Part shown: piece by piece, positions 30,183-39,018 of the stretch
Layout: each line of letters starts with the position of its first letter
Numbering within the stretch: position 1 is the first letter of the stretch
Source: CAYOHP01 sp964403795 [NCBI: uncultured bacterium]
Lineage (GTDB): Bacteria > Muiribacteriota > UBA6191 > CAZXTJ01
NCBI GenBank assembly: GCA_964403795.1
Contig: CAYOHP010000053.1
Location: 1-39,531 of the forward strand
DNA: 39,531 nt
Reading direction: 5' to 3'
Notes under the pieces: model-generated
Seen by the model: only the letters and a program-made list of their open reading frames with translations
Told to the model about the DNA's origin: nothing
Databases searched by the model: none
Made by a program: the position numbers and the translations under genes

Positions 30183-31118
30183 TCACGGTGGCGGCGTCGA
30201 CACCTCGGCGATCCGTTCCCGGAGCGCCCGGGCCCCGGGAGGGACCTCCAGGGCCACCAGACTGGTCCCCTGGAACCTGAAGAGGCCGGCTTCGGGAACG
30301 GTGGACCCGAGGCGGTCCAGGAACGCGGTCACCGCGTACCAGCCTCCCCCGTAGTCGTGCCAGAGGATCCAGCCGCCCTCGGGCCGCAGGAGGGCTAGGG
30401 CCTTCCCGGTGTCGCTGGCCACGTACTCGGCGCTATGCGAGCCGTCGATGAAGACCAGGTCGATGCTCCCGGCGAGCGGGTCCACCTCGAAGGTCGCCGA
30501 ATCCCCTAGGTGCTGGACGATCCTACCTACCTGGGGCCAGGTTCCGACGTCCCGCATCCGGAAGCGACGGCCCACCTCGGACTTCTCGATCAGCGACCGG
30601 TCGCTGGCCTCGATGGTGAGCGCGGTCCGGGCCAGGTCGGTAGGCGGCAGATCGAGGGTGTGGACCGTCCCTTGCTCGGGGACGTTCAGCGCCAGGTTGA
30701 GGGCGGTCCGGCCGTCGAAGGTCCCGATCTCGAAACAGCTGGCGAGAGAGCGGCTCCTTACCAGTCCGCAGAGAATGGCCAGCTCGTCGAAGCTGACGTT
30801 GCCTCCTTCGGCCCCTGACTCGACCAGCAGGACGAGCTCGGGACCGAGATCCGCCAGGCTCCCGGGAGGCGGCGGTCCAGGCTGATCCCAGACCAGGATC
30901 CGGCGGTCCCCGAGCACCGAGCCGGCAGACCGGACCGGAAGGTCGGCGGACGGCAGCGGGAAGATCATGCCGCGCCGGAGGCCGAAGTGGCGGAGGAGGT
31001 CGTGCATGAGGACCCGGTGACGGGCCCGGTGGAGACCGAGGGTCAGGGCGTAGCCGGCCGCCAGCACCGCCAATACCCAATCGCGGAGGAACCCGAGCAC
31101 CCTGCCCGCGACTGCCAC
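30183..31118 (-). CDS. Membrane-associated SAM methyltransferase (Methyltransf_24 type)
   Basis: A 311-aa protein. A hydrophobic helix at residues about 9-29 could anchor it to the inner membrane. The methyltransferase core begins near 126 with CFEIGTFDGRTALNLAL (motif I), followed by IDLVFIDGSHSAEYV and GGWILWHDYG, as in the Methyltransf_24 group that includes sugar O-methyltransferases in cell-surface glycan clusters. The GTG start at 31118 has a strong GGAGG four bases upstream. A -10-like TATCCT lies about 50 bp upstream. It stands alone on its strand within the glycan locus. Confidence 0.82.
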   Translation of the reverse strand: MAVAGRVLGFLRDWVLAVLAAGYALTLGLHRARHRVLMHDLLRHFGLRRGMIFPLPSADLPVRSAGSVLGDRRILVWDQPGPPPPGSLADLGPELVLLVESGAEGGNVSFDELAILCGLVRSRSLASCFEIGTFDGRTALNLALNVPEQGTVHTLDLPPTDLARTALTIEASDRSLIEKSEVGRRFRMRDVGTWPQVGRIVQHLGDSATFEVDPLAGSIDLVFIDGSHSAEYVASDTGKALALLRPEGGWILWHDYGGGWYAVTAFLDRLGSTVPEAGLFRFQGTSLVALEVPPGARALRERIAEVSTPPP

Positions 31119-31169
31119 TCCGCCTCCTCGATCCGATCCGGGCCGCGGCGACGACCCGACCCGGGAGCG

Positions 31170-31262
31170 AGGATACCCCGGGCCGAGAGAGATCCCGGCA
31201 GGTGCAGACGCCCGGGCAAGGTCCACGGTCTCCCACGGGACGCTCTCGCGGTCCTGTACCCT
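31170..31262. promoter_or_regulatory. Divergent promoter region with TATCCT (minus) and TACCCT (plus)
   Basis: TATCCT on the minus strand (31175-31170) would start near 31163 and serve the methyltransferase at 31118. TACCCT on the plus strand (31257-31262, preceded by TG) would start near 31269 and serve the glycosyltransferase at 31307. Clear -35 hexamers are not visible. Confidence 0.35.
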
Positions 31263-31306
31263 CCGGGAGGACGGGTGCGCCCCGCGCCGGAGCCGCTCCG
31301 GTCCCG

Positions 31307-32161
31307 GTGTCGCACCGCGAGGAGCCCGGTCTGAGCCGTCATCCCCAGGTCCTGGTCACGGTGCTCACCTATCGGCGCCCTGCCTACCTGGCGCGCACGC
31401 TGGACTCGATCGAGTCCCATCTCTTCGACCCCGAGTGCTGCCGGGTGCGGATCTTCGTGAACGCCGAGGATCCCGAGACCATGGCGGTGATCGAGGCCCG
31501 TCGGCATCTCTTCGAGACCGTCCTCACCTCGCCGGTCAACCTGATGCAGGGCCCGGCCCTGGACGCCCTCTGGAAGGAGACCGGCACGCCCTGGGTCCTG
31601 CACGTCGAGGACGATTTCCCGGTGCTCGCCTCGGGTTGGCTGCCGGACGCCATCGAGTGGATGGAGAGGAACCCCGAAGTAGGTCAGCTCCGGCTCCAGC
31701 CCTGGGAGGACTTCTACGTGATGAAGACCCACGTGATCACAAAGGAGGAGTGCCGTCTGGGGCCCGGAGAGCCCGTCTCCGGGGGAGCCATCCACCGGAT
31801 CGAACCCTCGATCCACTTCACCTTCTGTCCCAGTCTCATGCCGAGCCGGGTGGTGGAGGCGATCCGTCCCTTCCCGGCCGACCGCGTCAAGGACGAGGCC
31901 GAGAACTTCGCCCAGGCGCGGTTCCATGCCACCGGCATGGCCACCGCCCAGCGCCTTCCCCCGGTCTTCGCCCACGAGGGGCGCCACTCGGCCTTCGGCG
32001 GCTGGGGCGTGGGCTTCGGTCTCCATCCCACCACCACCCGGTTGGGGATCGCCTGGAGGGCCCTGCGCCTCGGGGTCGTCAAGGCGATCAAGGCCGTCCT
32101 GGGGCCGGACCTCTCCGGCCGGCTGAAGCGGCTCCTGGGAATCGGGGAAGACCGGGACTAG
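31307..32161 (+). CDS. GT-A fold glycosyltransferase
   Basis: A 284-aa family 2-like transferase. VLVTVLTYRRPAYLARTLDSI (about 15-35) is the nucleotide-binding start. LHVEDDFPVL (about 99-108) holds the acidic metal-binding motif. FAHEGRHSAFGGWG lies near the C-terminus. There is no transmembrane helix, so it acts at the cytoplasmic face of the membrane. The GTG at 31307 is used because the sequence upstream is low-complexity. Its ribosome-binding site is weak, and a CTG at 31331 with GAGGAG six bases upstream is an unusual alternative. It ends by sharing the tetranucleotide CTAG with the convergent methyltransferase stop. Confidence 0.78.
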   Translation: MSHREEPGLSRHPQVLVTVLTYRRPAYLARTLDSIESHLFDPECCRVRIFVNAEDPETMAVIEARRHLFETVLTSPVNLMQGPALDALWKETGTPWVLHVEDDFPVLASGWLPDAIEWMERNPEVGQLRLQPWEDFYVMKTHVITKEECRLGPGEPVSGGAIHRIEPSIHFTFCPSLMPSRVVEAIRPFPADRVKDEAENFAQARFHATGMATAQRLPPVFAHEGRHSAFGGWGVGFGLHPTTTRLGIAWRALRLGVVKAIKAVLGPDLSGRLKRLLGIGEDRD

Positions 32162-32940
32162 GGAAACCGGTCTCCCGCGGCCCGTTGCCACAGGGTGGTC
32201 CTGCCGATCACCGGCACCTGGGGCGGCGGTCCCGGGTAGTCGATCCGCGAGAAGCTCGCCGGCACCGCGTCCATGGTCGGCCAGTAGCGTTCCCGTTCGG
32301 AGTTGTCCCAGACGACGAAGCCACCGGGCCGGACGTGGGGCAGGGCAGCCAGGAAACAGGCCGGGCGGGCCCTGCCGTCGATCAGCACCAGATCGAAACC
32401 TCCCTCGGCCACTGCCCCGATCGAGGCTGCGTAGGCGGCGAAGGTCCGGCCCTCCCAGCCGGGAGCAGCCGAGACCGCCGACCCGACGGCTGCGGGGTCC
32501 CCTCCCCCGGCCTTCCCGGGATCGGCCTCGACCAGGACCGGATGCCAGTTCGGGAGGCGCTCCGGCCAGCCCTGCTCGAGCAGCCGGCGGTGCCAGGCGG
32601 GGTCGTGCTCCACCGCCAGGACCTCCCGGCAGGTCCGCGAGAAGAAGACCGACGAGCCGCCGGTGCCGTACTCGAAGACCCGCCAGGTCGGGCGGACCAG
32701 GCTCCGCAAGCGGTTGAGGGCCGGGAAGGAGATCCAAGGGAGGCCGAGGTCCATGGGAGTGAGCTCCCCGCCCATCAGGGTGAGCGACCACTCCGGGAAG
32801 CAGCCCGCCAGCGACGGGAGGGCATCGACCCGGGCCCAGGAGTCGGTCGCCAGGTGCTGCACCACGAGCCCGGAGTAGCGCGCCAGCAGGCGGGTCCGCC
32901 GGACCCATCGCTTCACCGGGACCGGGATCCACCCGCGCAT
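32158..32940 (-). CDS. Class I SAM-dependent methyltransferase-like protein
   Basis: A 260-aa protein. The nucleotide-binding loop is FEYGTGGSSVFF (89-100) with Glu111 in AVEHD at the end of the next strand. FDLVLIDGRARPACF and GGFVVWDNSERERYW follow, as in putative methyltransferases of surface-polysaccharide loci. The start at 32940 is chosen over an ATG at 32991 that abuts its own GGAGG with no spacer. Convergent with the glycosyltransferase, with stop codons interlocked in CTAG. Substrate unknown. Confidence 0.78.
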   Translation of the reverse strand: MRGWIPVPVKRWVRRTRLLARYSGLVVQHLATDSWARVDALPSLAGCFPEWSLTLMGGELTPMDLGLPWISFPALNRLRSLVRPTWRVFEYGTGGSSVFFSRTCREVLAVEHDPAWHRRLLEQGWPERLPNWHPVLVEADPGKAGGGDPAAVGSAVSAAPGWEGRTFAAYAASIGAVAEGGFDLVLIDGRARPACFLAALPHVRPGGFVVWDNSERERYWPTMDAVPASFSRIDYPGPPPQVPVIGRTTLWQRAAGDRFP

Positions 32941-33017
32941 GGAAGGCCACGACTCCGATCGGCCGCGGCGGCTCCGGCCCGGCCCCGGCATCCTCCCCTG
33001 GGGGGGAAGACGGGTCC

Positions 33018-33023
33018 AGGATA
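33018..33023 (-). promoter_or_regulatory. Possible -10 element (TATCCT) of the methyltransferase at 32940
   Basis: On the minus strand GAGCTATCCTGG gives TATCCT with a predicted start near 33011 and a leader of about 70 nt. No clear -35. Confidence 0.35.
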
Positions 33024-33094
33024 GCTCGATCCTCTCCCCGGGAGCCGCTTCCCGCTCCCACCACGGCAGGCAGTCCCCGAGGGCAGGACACCGG

Positions 33095-33124
33095 TTGCAT
33101 CGCCGGGTTCCCCGCCCCTACCCT
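33095..33124 (+). promoter_or_regulatory. Promoter of the Wzm/Wzt operon, directly before the start codon
   Basis: TTGCAT (33095-33100), an 18-bp spacer, and TACCCT (33119-33124). The -10 ends 5 bases before the GTG at 33130, so the transcript should start at or within one base of the start codon. Confidence 0.55.
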
Positions 33125-33129
33125 GGAGC

Positions 33130-34038
33130 GTGTCGCCCGCTTCCCCGGCTCCCGATCCCTCGCCGCCCCCGGTGGGCCCGCGACCCGGCCCGCAGGACCT
33201 GGTCCCGCTCGACCCCGGGAACTTCGCTGCCCTGGCGGCGCCCGACGAGGCCGGCCCCTCCGGCCTGGTCCTCGACCTCTGGCGCTACCGGGAGCTGCTC
33301 GCGCTTCTCGCCTGGCGCACGGTGGCGGTCCGCTACAAGCAGACCGCCTTCGGGATGGCCTGGGCACTGGTCCAGCCACTGACCAGCTCGGGGATCTTCG
33401 CGATCCTGCTCGGGTCCTTCGGCGGCCTTCCTTCGGACCACGGCTCCTACTTCCTGGCGACCCTGGCCGCCATGCTCCCCTGGACGTTCTTCCAGAACGG
33501 GGTCACGGCGGCTTCCCAGAGCCTGCTCGCCAATCCGTCCCTGGTCACCCATGTCTACCTGCCCCGGATCGTGATCCCGGTCTCGGCGCTGGCGGCCTCG
33601 CTGGTCGACCTGGCGGTCACCCTGGTCCCGACCGTCCTCCTGCTCGCCTGGAGGGGCGACTCCGGGGGCCCTCTCGGACTCCTCCTCCTGCTCCCCGTGT
33701 CGGCCCTGACGCTGCTCCTCACGGGGGCCGTGGGCACCGCCCTGGCGGCCCTCTCGGTCCGCTACCGCGACCTGCGCTTCGTGGTCCCCTTCGTCCTCCA
33801 GTGCTGGATGTTCGCCACGCCGGTGGTCTACGCCTCGTCCCTCGTCCCGCCCCAGCACCGCGCCTGGCTGGCGCTCAATCCCCTCACCGGATTGGTCGAG
33901 GGGTATCGGGCAGCCCTCCTGGGAGGCCCCTTCCCCGCCACCCAGCTGGCGGCCTCGCTGGTCGGGACCCTGCTCGTGTCGGCGGCCGCCGGTGCCATCT
34001 TCCGGTCCCTGGAACGGGAGCTGGCCGATGTCCTCTGA
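33130..34038 (+). CDS. wzm: Polysaccharide ABC exporter, permease subunit
   Basis: A 302-aa ABC-2 type permease that moves lipid-linked O-antigen or teichoic-acid-like glycan across the inner membrane. A proline-rich cytoplasmic N-terminus (about 1-50) is followed by YRELLALLAWRTVAVRYKQTAFGMAWALVQP, the family signature just before the first of about six membrane helices. LNPLTGLVEGYRAALLG near the C-terminus is equally typical. The ATPase gene overlaps its end by 11 bp, so the two subunits are made together. GTG start, probably leaderless. Confidence 0.92.
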   Translation: MSPASPAPDPSPPPVGPRPGPQDLVPLDPGNFAALAAPDEAGPSGLVLDLWRYRELLALLAWRTVAVRYKQTAFGMAWALVQPLTSSGIFAILLGSFGGLPSDHGSYFLATLAAMLPWTFFQNGVTAASQSLLANPSLVTHVYLPRIVIPVSALAASLVDLAVTLVPTVLLLAWRGDSGGPLGLLLLLPVSALTLLLTGAVGTALAALSVRYRDLRFVVPFVLQCWMFATPVVYASSLVPPQHRAWLALNPLTGLVEGYRAALLGGPFPATQLAASLVGTLLVSAAAGAIFRSLERELADVL

Positions 34039-35368
34039 GGTCCTGGTGGCAGCCCGCGATCTCGGCAAGCGCTACCTGCTGGGAGCCTCCGGGCGCTCCG
34101 AGCCGCACCTCCGGCAGGCGCTGCGGGCCGCGCTCACCGCGCCGTTCCGCCGGCTCGCGGGGGAACGGCCCCCGCCGCCCCGGGAGCTCTGGGCCCTGCG
34201 CCATGTGGACTTCGACGTGCGGCCGGGAGAGATCGTGGGCGTCATCGGCAGGAACGGGGCCGGCAAGAGCACCCTGCTCCGGCTCCTCTCCCGGGTCACC
34301 GCGCCGACCGAGGGACGGATCGGGTGGAACGGCAGGGTGGGGAGCCTGCTCGAGGTCGGCACCGGGATCCATCCCGAGCTCACCGGACGCGAGAACGTCT
34401 ACGTGGGCGGCGCCCTGCTCGGCCTCTCGGTCCGGGAGGTGGACGACCGCTTCGATGCGATCGTGGCCTTCGCGGGCGTGGAGGAATTCCTCGACACGCC
34501 CGTCAAGCGCTACAGCTCCGGGATGCGGGTGCGCCTCGGGTTCGCGGTGGCCGCCCACCTCGACCCCGAGATCCTGCTGGTCGACGAGGTTCTGGCGGTG
34601 GGCGACATGGCCTTCCAGAAGAAGTGCCTGGGCAGCCTCCGGGAATTGTCCCGGGACCAGGGGCGGGCAGTCTTCTTCGTGAGCCACGACCTGGGCTCGG
34701 TGCGGAATCTCTGCAACCGCTGCTTGTACCTGGAGGCCGGGACCATCGCCGCCGACGGATCCCCCGACGACGCCATCGCCCGCTACCAGGCCAGCGTGCT
34801 GGCCCGCTACCAGGAGGGGTCGCTGGCGGCCTTCCGCCATGCCGCCATCCCCGGAGACACCCCGGTCCACTTCCGATCCCTGGAGGTCCCTTCGGCCCGC
34901 CGCAGCGGCGAGGGCCTGCCGGCCTTCGACCACGGCGATCCCCTCGAGATGGTGCTCGACTTCGAGGTGCGTCGATCCTACCGGCGCGCCTCGCTGGTGA
35001 TGGTCCTGAAGCGCACCACGGGGGAACGGGCCTGCTACGTCTACAGCGCCGACTTCGGGCTGCTCTTCGACCTCGAGCCCCCGGGCGGCGCGATCCGGAT
35101 CCGCATCCCTGCGCTGCCGCTCGCCCCGGGGCGCTACACCGCGGACGTCTCGATCACCCAGGCGGTGTGGACCGCTCCCTCCGACATGCTCCTCGACCTG
35201 CCCCTATTCGACGTGGAGACCGTGCCCTCGACCGGTGGGCAGATGCCCCGCCGGGAGTGGGGTATCACCCACCTCACGGACCTGGCATGGAGCGCCGAGG
35301 GCGGGGCGAGGATGGACTCGGCCACTCCCGCGGACCTCCCGCCTGCCGGTGCGCCGAGGGACGGTTAG
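34028..35368 (+). CDS. wzt: Polysaccharide ABC exporter, ATPase subunit with C-terminal glycan-binding domain
   Basis: A 446-aa Wzt-type ATPase. Walker A is GRNGAGKST (74-82), signature YSSGMRVRLGFAV (162-174), Walker B ILLVDE (182-187), and the switch His lies in FFVSHD. After the ATPase domain (about 1-255) comes a C-terminal domain (about 275-420) of the kind that binds the terminal modification of the O-antigen and makes export depend on chain completion. Methyl caps are the classic signal, and the locus encodes four methyltransferase domains, so a methylated terminus is a reasonable inference. ATG at 34028, 11 bp inside the permease gene. The next gene begins at the last base of its stop codon. 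Confidence 0.93.
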   Translation: MSSEVLVAARDLGKRYLLGASGRSEPHLRQALRAALTAPFRRLAGERPPPPRELWALRHVDFDVRPGEIVGVIGRNGAGKSTLLRLLSRVTAPTEGRIGWNGRVGSLLEVGTGIHPELTGRENVYVGGALLGLSVREVDDRFDAIVAFAGVEEFLDTPVKRYSSGMRVRLGFAVAAHLDPEILLVDEVLAVGDMAFQKKCLGSLRELSRDQGRAVFFVSHDLGSVRNLCNRCLYLEAGTIAADGSPDDAIARYQASVLARYQEGSLAAFRHAAIPGDTPVHFRSLEVPSARRSGEGLPAFDHGDPLEMVLDFEVRRSYRRASLVMVLKRTTGERACYVYSADFGLLFDLEPPGGAIRIRIPALPLAPGRYTADVSITQAVWTAPSDMLLDLPLFDVETVPSTGGQMPRREWGITHLTDLAWSAEGGARMDSATPADLPPAGAPRDG

Positions 35369-36807
35369 TGCGATCCCGGGACGGAGCTCCCGGAGAGAAG
35401 GGACCGGAACACCGCGTGGGACGCCTCGGGGATCTGCTCAACGACGGGCTCCTCCGCCACCTGGGTGTGGAACTCCGGAAGCTCCCGACCCTGGGTCCGG
35501 CGGAGCGCTCGCGGGCCTTGAAGACGGTCCTGTTCCTGGGTGGACCACCGGCCGCCTTCCCCTCCGGCGAGCTCGTGGCGGTGGTCCGCCTGGCCCGCCA
35601 CCTGCTCCCGTCCCGGCCCCTGTACCTGGCCACCCGCCAGGACGAGCCGGTCCCGGCCCTGGGACCGGGCTCGCCCCGGACCGACGGCCCGCTCCTGGCC
35701 CGCCACAGCCACTGGCGACCCGGCGACCACGCCCTGCTGGTGCTGCCTCCCGACCATGCGGATCGCCCGGACCCGGGACTCGATTCCCTCCTCCAGGACT
35801 ACCTGCGGGCCCTCGGTAGCGGCGCCCTCGGCTGGATCCTGCCGCGCTCCCCGGGCCGGCCCGGGCCAGCCGGACTCGCCGAGGCCCTCGACCGGATCGA
35901 GGAGCGGGTCCACCTCCGCCTGCTCCGGGATCGCCCGGGACCGGCGACGCCCGGCTTCTTCCCCCTCTCCGGGCCCCCCGAGACGTGGCAGCTCGACGCT
36001 ACCGACCTGGCGCGCCACCCCAGGGTGCCCGGCGGCGACCAGCTGCCGCTGGTCAGCCTGGTCCTCTCCTGCAAGGGACGTCGCGCCCACCTCGAGGAGA
36101 CCCTGCCCACCCACCTGGCCCAGCAGGACCCGGCCTTCGAATGGGTCTGCGTGGACTACGACTGCCCCGAGGGGACCTGGGACTTCCTCGCCGGGGTGGA
36201 CGACGAACGGGTGGTCTCGGTCCGGATCCGGAACCGTCCGGTCTTCTCCATGAGCCACGCCCGGAACCTGGGTGCCCGGTACTCGACCGGGCGGATCCTG
36301 GTCTTCCTGGATGCCGACACCCTCTTGGAGCCGAGCTTCGTGTCGATGGTCCGGGCCCGCTTCCCGGCCAACGGATTCCTGGCGACGACCTTCGCACTCT
36401 GCGGCGAGACCGACCGTGGCAACGGGGACGGGCTCCAGGGTTACGGAGGGATCCTGGCGTGCACCCGGCAGGACTGGGAGGACCTCAGGGGCTTCGACGA
36501 GACGATGCGGGGGTGGGGCGGGGAGGACGACGACTTCCGGGCCCGACTCCAGGCCATGGGAAGGACGCCCGGTCTCTTCGACCTCTCCTTGGCCCGGGCA
36601 CTCGACCACGACCACGAGAGCCGGACCCGTTTCTTCGAGGAGAAGCGGATCGGGGTCTCGTCGCGGTCCAACTCGGCCCGCGGGCGGGACGTCCTCCGGG
36701 TTCTCCCCCAGGGGTACGGGACCGGGGACCGGGACAGCCCGATCGAGGTCCGGTTCCACCGGGCACCGGGAAGTCCGACCGGATCCGCCGCCTCGCCTAG
36801 CGACTGA
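35368..36807 (+). CDS. Glycosyltransferase with an unassigned N-terminal domain and GT2/GT7-type catalytic domain
   Basis: A 479-aa protein whose GTG shares its first base with the wzt stop (TAGTG). The first 220 residues have no family I recognise. The catalytic part begins at about 227 (LVSLVLSCKGRRAHLEETL), has the metal-binding DAD in VFLDADTLLE (about 313-322), and GFDETMRGWGGEDDDF (about 375-390), the acceptor-side motif shared with galactosyltransferase family 7 and chondroitin-polymerase-like enzymes. It therefore probably adds a hexose or N-acetylhexosamine. Third gene of the wzm-wzt operon. Its end overlaps the convergent GT2 gene by 11 bp. Confidence 0.85.
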   Translation: MRSRDGAPGEKGPEHRVGRLGDLLNDGLLRHLGVELRKLPTLGPAERSRALKTVLFLGGPPAAFPSGELVAVVRLARHLLPSRPLYLATRQDEPVPALGPGSPRTDGPLLARHSHWRPGDHALLVLPPDHADRPDPGLDSLLQDYLRALGSGALGWILPRSPGRPGPAGLAEALDRIEERVHLRLLRDRPGPATPGFFPLSGPPETWQLDATDLARHPRVPGGDQLPLVSLVLSCKGRRAHLEETLPTHLAQQDPAFEWVCVDYDCPEGTWDFLAGVDDERVVSVRIRNRPVFSMSHARNLGARYSTGRILVFLDADTLLEPSFVSMVRARFPANGFLATTFALCGETDRGNGDGLQGYGGILACTRQDWEDLRGFDETMRGWGGEDDDFRARLQAMGRTPGLFDLSLARALDHDHESRTRFFEEKRIGVSSRSNSARGRDVLRVLPQGYGTGDRDSPIEVRFHRAPGSPTGSAASPSD

Positions 36808-37858
36808 CCCGATCCCCGCGCCACCAGTTCCTCAAGGTGCGCGGCCCGGGGAGCAGCCGGCGGAGGGCATGGAGGATCCAGTGGGGACGCCCATGGCGGA
36901 CCGCCACTTCCCAGGCGAGGCGCCATCGGCGGAGCCGTCCGAGCCGACCCAGGTAGGCCGCCAGGAACCGGTCCCAGGTGTCGGCCGGGATCGGGTGCTG
37001 GCGCATCCAGGTCTCGAGGGTCTTCCAGACCTCGAGGTCGCCTTCCTCGACGCTCTGCGGATCGCGCACCCTGAGGGTGGGGTCGTAGATATTCCCGCCA
37101 TGGCGCCGGTAGACGGCCACGGGGCCGGGCGTGGGAGAAGGCACCAGGTAGAGCACCGCCGCCATGCGGTACCAGAGCTGGGTGTCCTGGCGGTAGCCGA
37201 GTCCCTCGGCGAAGAGTCCGACCCGGGCGAAGGCCGAGCGGCGGACCAGGATGCCGCGCACGTCCCAGCTCACCCTCCCCGCCAGGAAGGCGCCGAACAG
37301 CTCACCGGGGCCCAGCTCGGCCTTGGCACCGATGCGCTGCTCCCGACCTCCCGGGAATCCCTCGGCCTCGCGGGGATCCTCGAGGACCAGCAGCGTGTAG
37401 TCGAAGGCCCCGTCGATCCGCGGGTCCTGGTCGAGCACCCGGACCGCGCCGTCGAGCCGGCCGGGGAGCCAGTAGTCGTCGGCATCCAGGAAGCAAACGT
37501 AGTCCCCGCGGGCCTCCGAGATCCCCAGGTTCCGGGTCGAGGAGATCCCCAGGTTCACACCCCCCGGATGGCGCAGCACCCTCACCACGCCCGGGTGTCG
37601 GACCTCCAGGTCCCGGGCCAGCCCGAGCGAGCCATCCGTCGAACCGTCGTCGATCACGACGACCTCGACCGGGATCCCCGAGGCGTTGTCGATCACGCTC
37701 CGGACCGCGGCTTCAAGGAAGGCGGCCCCGTTGTAGCAGGGGATCACCACACTCACCCTGGGAGCGTCCCGATCCTCTCCGGGACCCTGTCCGGAGACCC
37801 CTCCCGCGCCCTGGGAGCCGACGCCGTCAGCCTTCCCCAAGCCGTCACCTGCACTCAT
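36797..37858 (-). CDS. Family 2 glycosyltransferase
   Basis: A 353-aa GT-A transferase. After a Gly/Asp-rich start (1-33), RVSVVIPCYNGAAFLEAAV (34-52), VVIDDGSTDGS (67-77) and FLDADDYW (123-130, metal-binding DxDD) are textbook GT2 motifs. The C-terminal 80 residues are rich in Trp and Arg and may sit on the membrane. The ATG at 37858 overlaps the preceding GT4 stop by ATGA. It is last in the minus-strand operon of UDP-galactopyranose mutase, GT4 and GT2. A galactofuranosyl donor is possible from this context but not shown. Confidence 0.9.
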   Translation of the reverse strand: MSAGDGLGKADGVGSQGAGGVSGQGPGEDRDAPRVSVVIPCYNGAAFLEAAVRSVIDNASGIPVEVVVIDDGSTDGSLGLARDLEVRHPGVVRVLRHPGGVNLGISSTRNLGISEARGDYVCFLDADDYWLPGRLDGAVRVLDQDPRIDGAFDYTLLVLEDPREAEGFPGGREQRIGAKAELGPGELFGAFLAGRVSWDVRGILVRRSAFARVGLFAEGLGYRQDTQLWYRMAAVLYLVPSPTPGPVAVYRRHGGNIYDPTLRVRDPQSVEEGDLEVWKTLETWMRQHPIPADTWDRFLAAYLGRLGRLRRWRLAWEVAVRHGRPHWILHALRRLLPGPRTLRNWWRGDRVSR

Positions 37859-39018
37859 GACGTCCCTCCCAGCAGGCACTCGACATGCCGTCGCCAGGAG
37901 AACCGGGCCTCGACATGGGCGCGCCCGGCGCGGCCCATCGCGAGGCACTCCTGGCGGTCGGCCAGCAGCTCCCTGACCACTGCCGCGGCAACCCCGGCGT
38001 CCCCGGCAGGGACCCCGCGACCCGCCGCCGGCGGGACGACCTCCTCGGTGGCGACCTCCGCCCCCGTGGCCCCCGAGATCGCCACCACCGGCAGACCCGA
38101 GGCCATGGCCTCGACCAGCACATGCCCGAAGCCCTCGGAGGTCGAGGGATGGAAGAAGACGTCGGCCGCCGCGTACCAGGCTTCCGGCTCGGCGACCGCC
38201 CCGACCAGGGAGAGCCGGTCCCCGAGCCCCAGGCGGGCGGCCTCGGCGAGCAGCGCCTGCCGCCCGTCCCCCGACCCGGCGATCGCATAGCGGACCTCGC
38301 GAGGGAGCCGGGCCAGAACCTCGAGTCCGAACCCCAGGTTCTTCTCGGGACTCAGACGCGAAACCGAGAGGACCAGCGGGACCTCGTCCCCGATCCCGAG
38401 CCGGCGACGGATCCGGGCCCGGGCCTCGGGGTCGGGCCGGAACCGCTCGGTATCGACCCCGGGGGGCACCACCTCGGCCCGCGCCCCGCCGGCACCATGG
38501 CAAGCGAGGCGCTTCGCCATGGAACGGGAGAGCACCACCACCCGCGATGCGAGTTCCAGCGCCCGGGCTTCGACCCGCACCCACTGGGGCTCGAGCCAGC
38601 GGCTCACCGCCTGTCTCCAGACACCGGCGCCGGCCCGCTCGCGGCGCACTCGGGAGCCGATCTCCTCGGCGGGCAGGTAGACCACCCGGACCCCGCGTCG
38701 GGCCAGGGCCACCGCATAGGTGGGAAAGCGCGCCACCGCCAGATCGACCCCGGGAAGGCCGGCGAGCGCACCCACCAGCCCTTCGGTCTCGGCCCAGGGA
38801 CGCCGCAGCAGGCCGAGGCCACGAGGCTTCACCTCACCATGCCGCCACACCTCGAAGGGTGCCTCGTCCTCTCCCCCGGCCCGGCGTGGACCGGTCACTA
38901 CCCGGACCCGGTGACCCAGGGCGGAGAGTTCCCTGCCCACCTCCAGGAAGTACCGCTCCACGCCCCCCAGGGGAGGCTCGAAGACCGGGTAGGCGAGAGC
39001 CACCTCGAGACCGCTCAC
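37855..39018 (-). CDS. Family 4 (GT-B) glycosyltransferase
   Basis: A 387-aa retaining glycosyltransferase. The N-terminal domain starts LEVALAYPVFEPPLGGVERYF with the glycine-rich acceptor loop. The C-terminal domain has VLSVSRLSPEKNL, then HPSTSEGFGHVLVEAMASGLPVV (about 290-312), which contains the E-x7-E motif of GT4 enzymes. The GTG at 39018 overlaps the mutase stop by GTGA, and the GT2 gene follows with an ATGA overlap, so all three are translated as a unit. Cytoplasmic, acting on a lipid-linked glycan. Sugar donor unknown. Confidence 0.9.
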   Translation of the reverse strand: MSGLEVALAYPVFEPPLGGVERYFLEVGRELSALGHRVRVVTGPRRAGGEDEAPFEVWRHGEVKPRGLGLLRRPWAETEGLVGALAGLPGVDLAVARFPTYAVALARRGVRVVYLPAEEIGSRVRRERAGAGVWRQAVSRWLEPQWVRVEARALELASRVVVLSRSMAKRLACHGAGGARAEVVPPGVDTERFRPDPEARARIRRRLGIGDEVPLVLSVSRLSPEKNLGFGLEVLARLPREVRYAIAGSGDGRQALLAEAARLGLGDRLSLVGAVAEPEAWYAAADVFFHPSTSEGFGHVLVEAMASGLPVVAISGATGAEVATEEVVPPAAGRGVPAGDAGVAAAVVRELLADRQECLAMGRAGRAHVEARFSWRRHVECLLGGTS

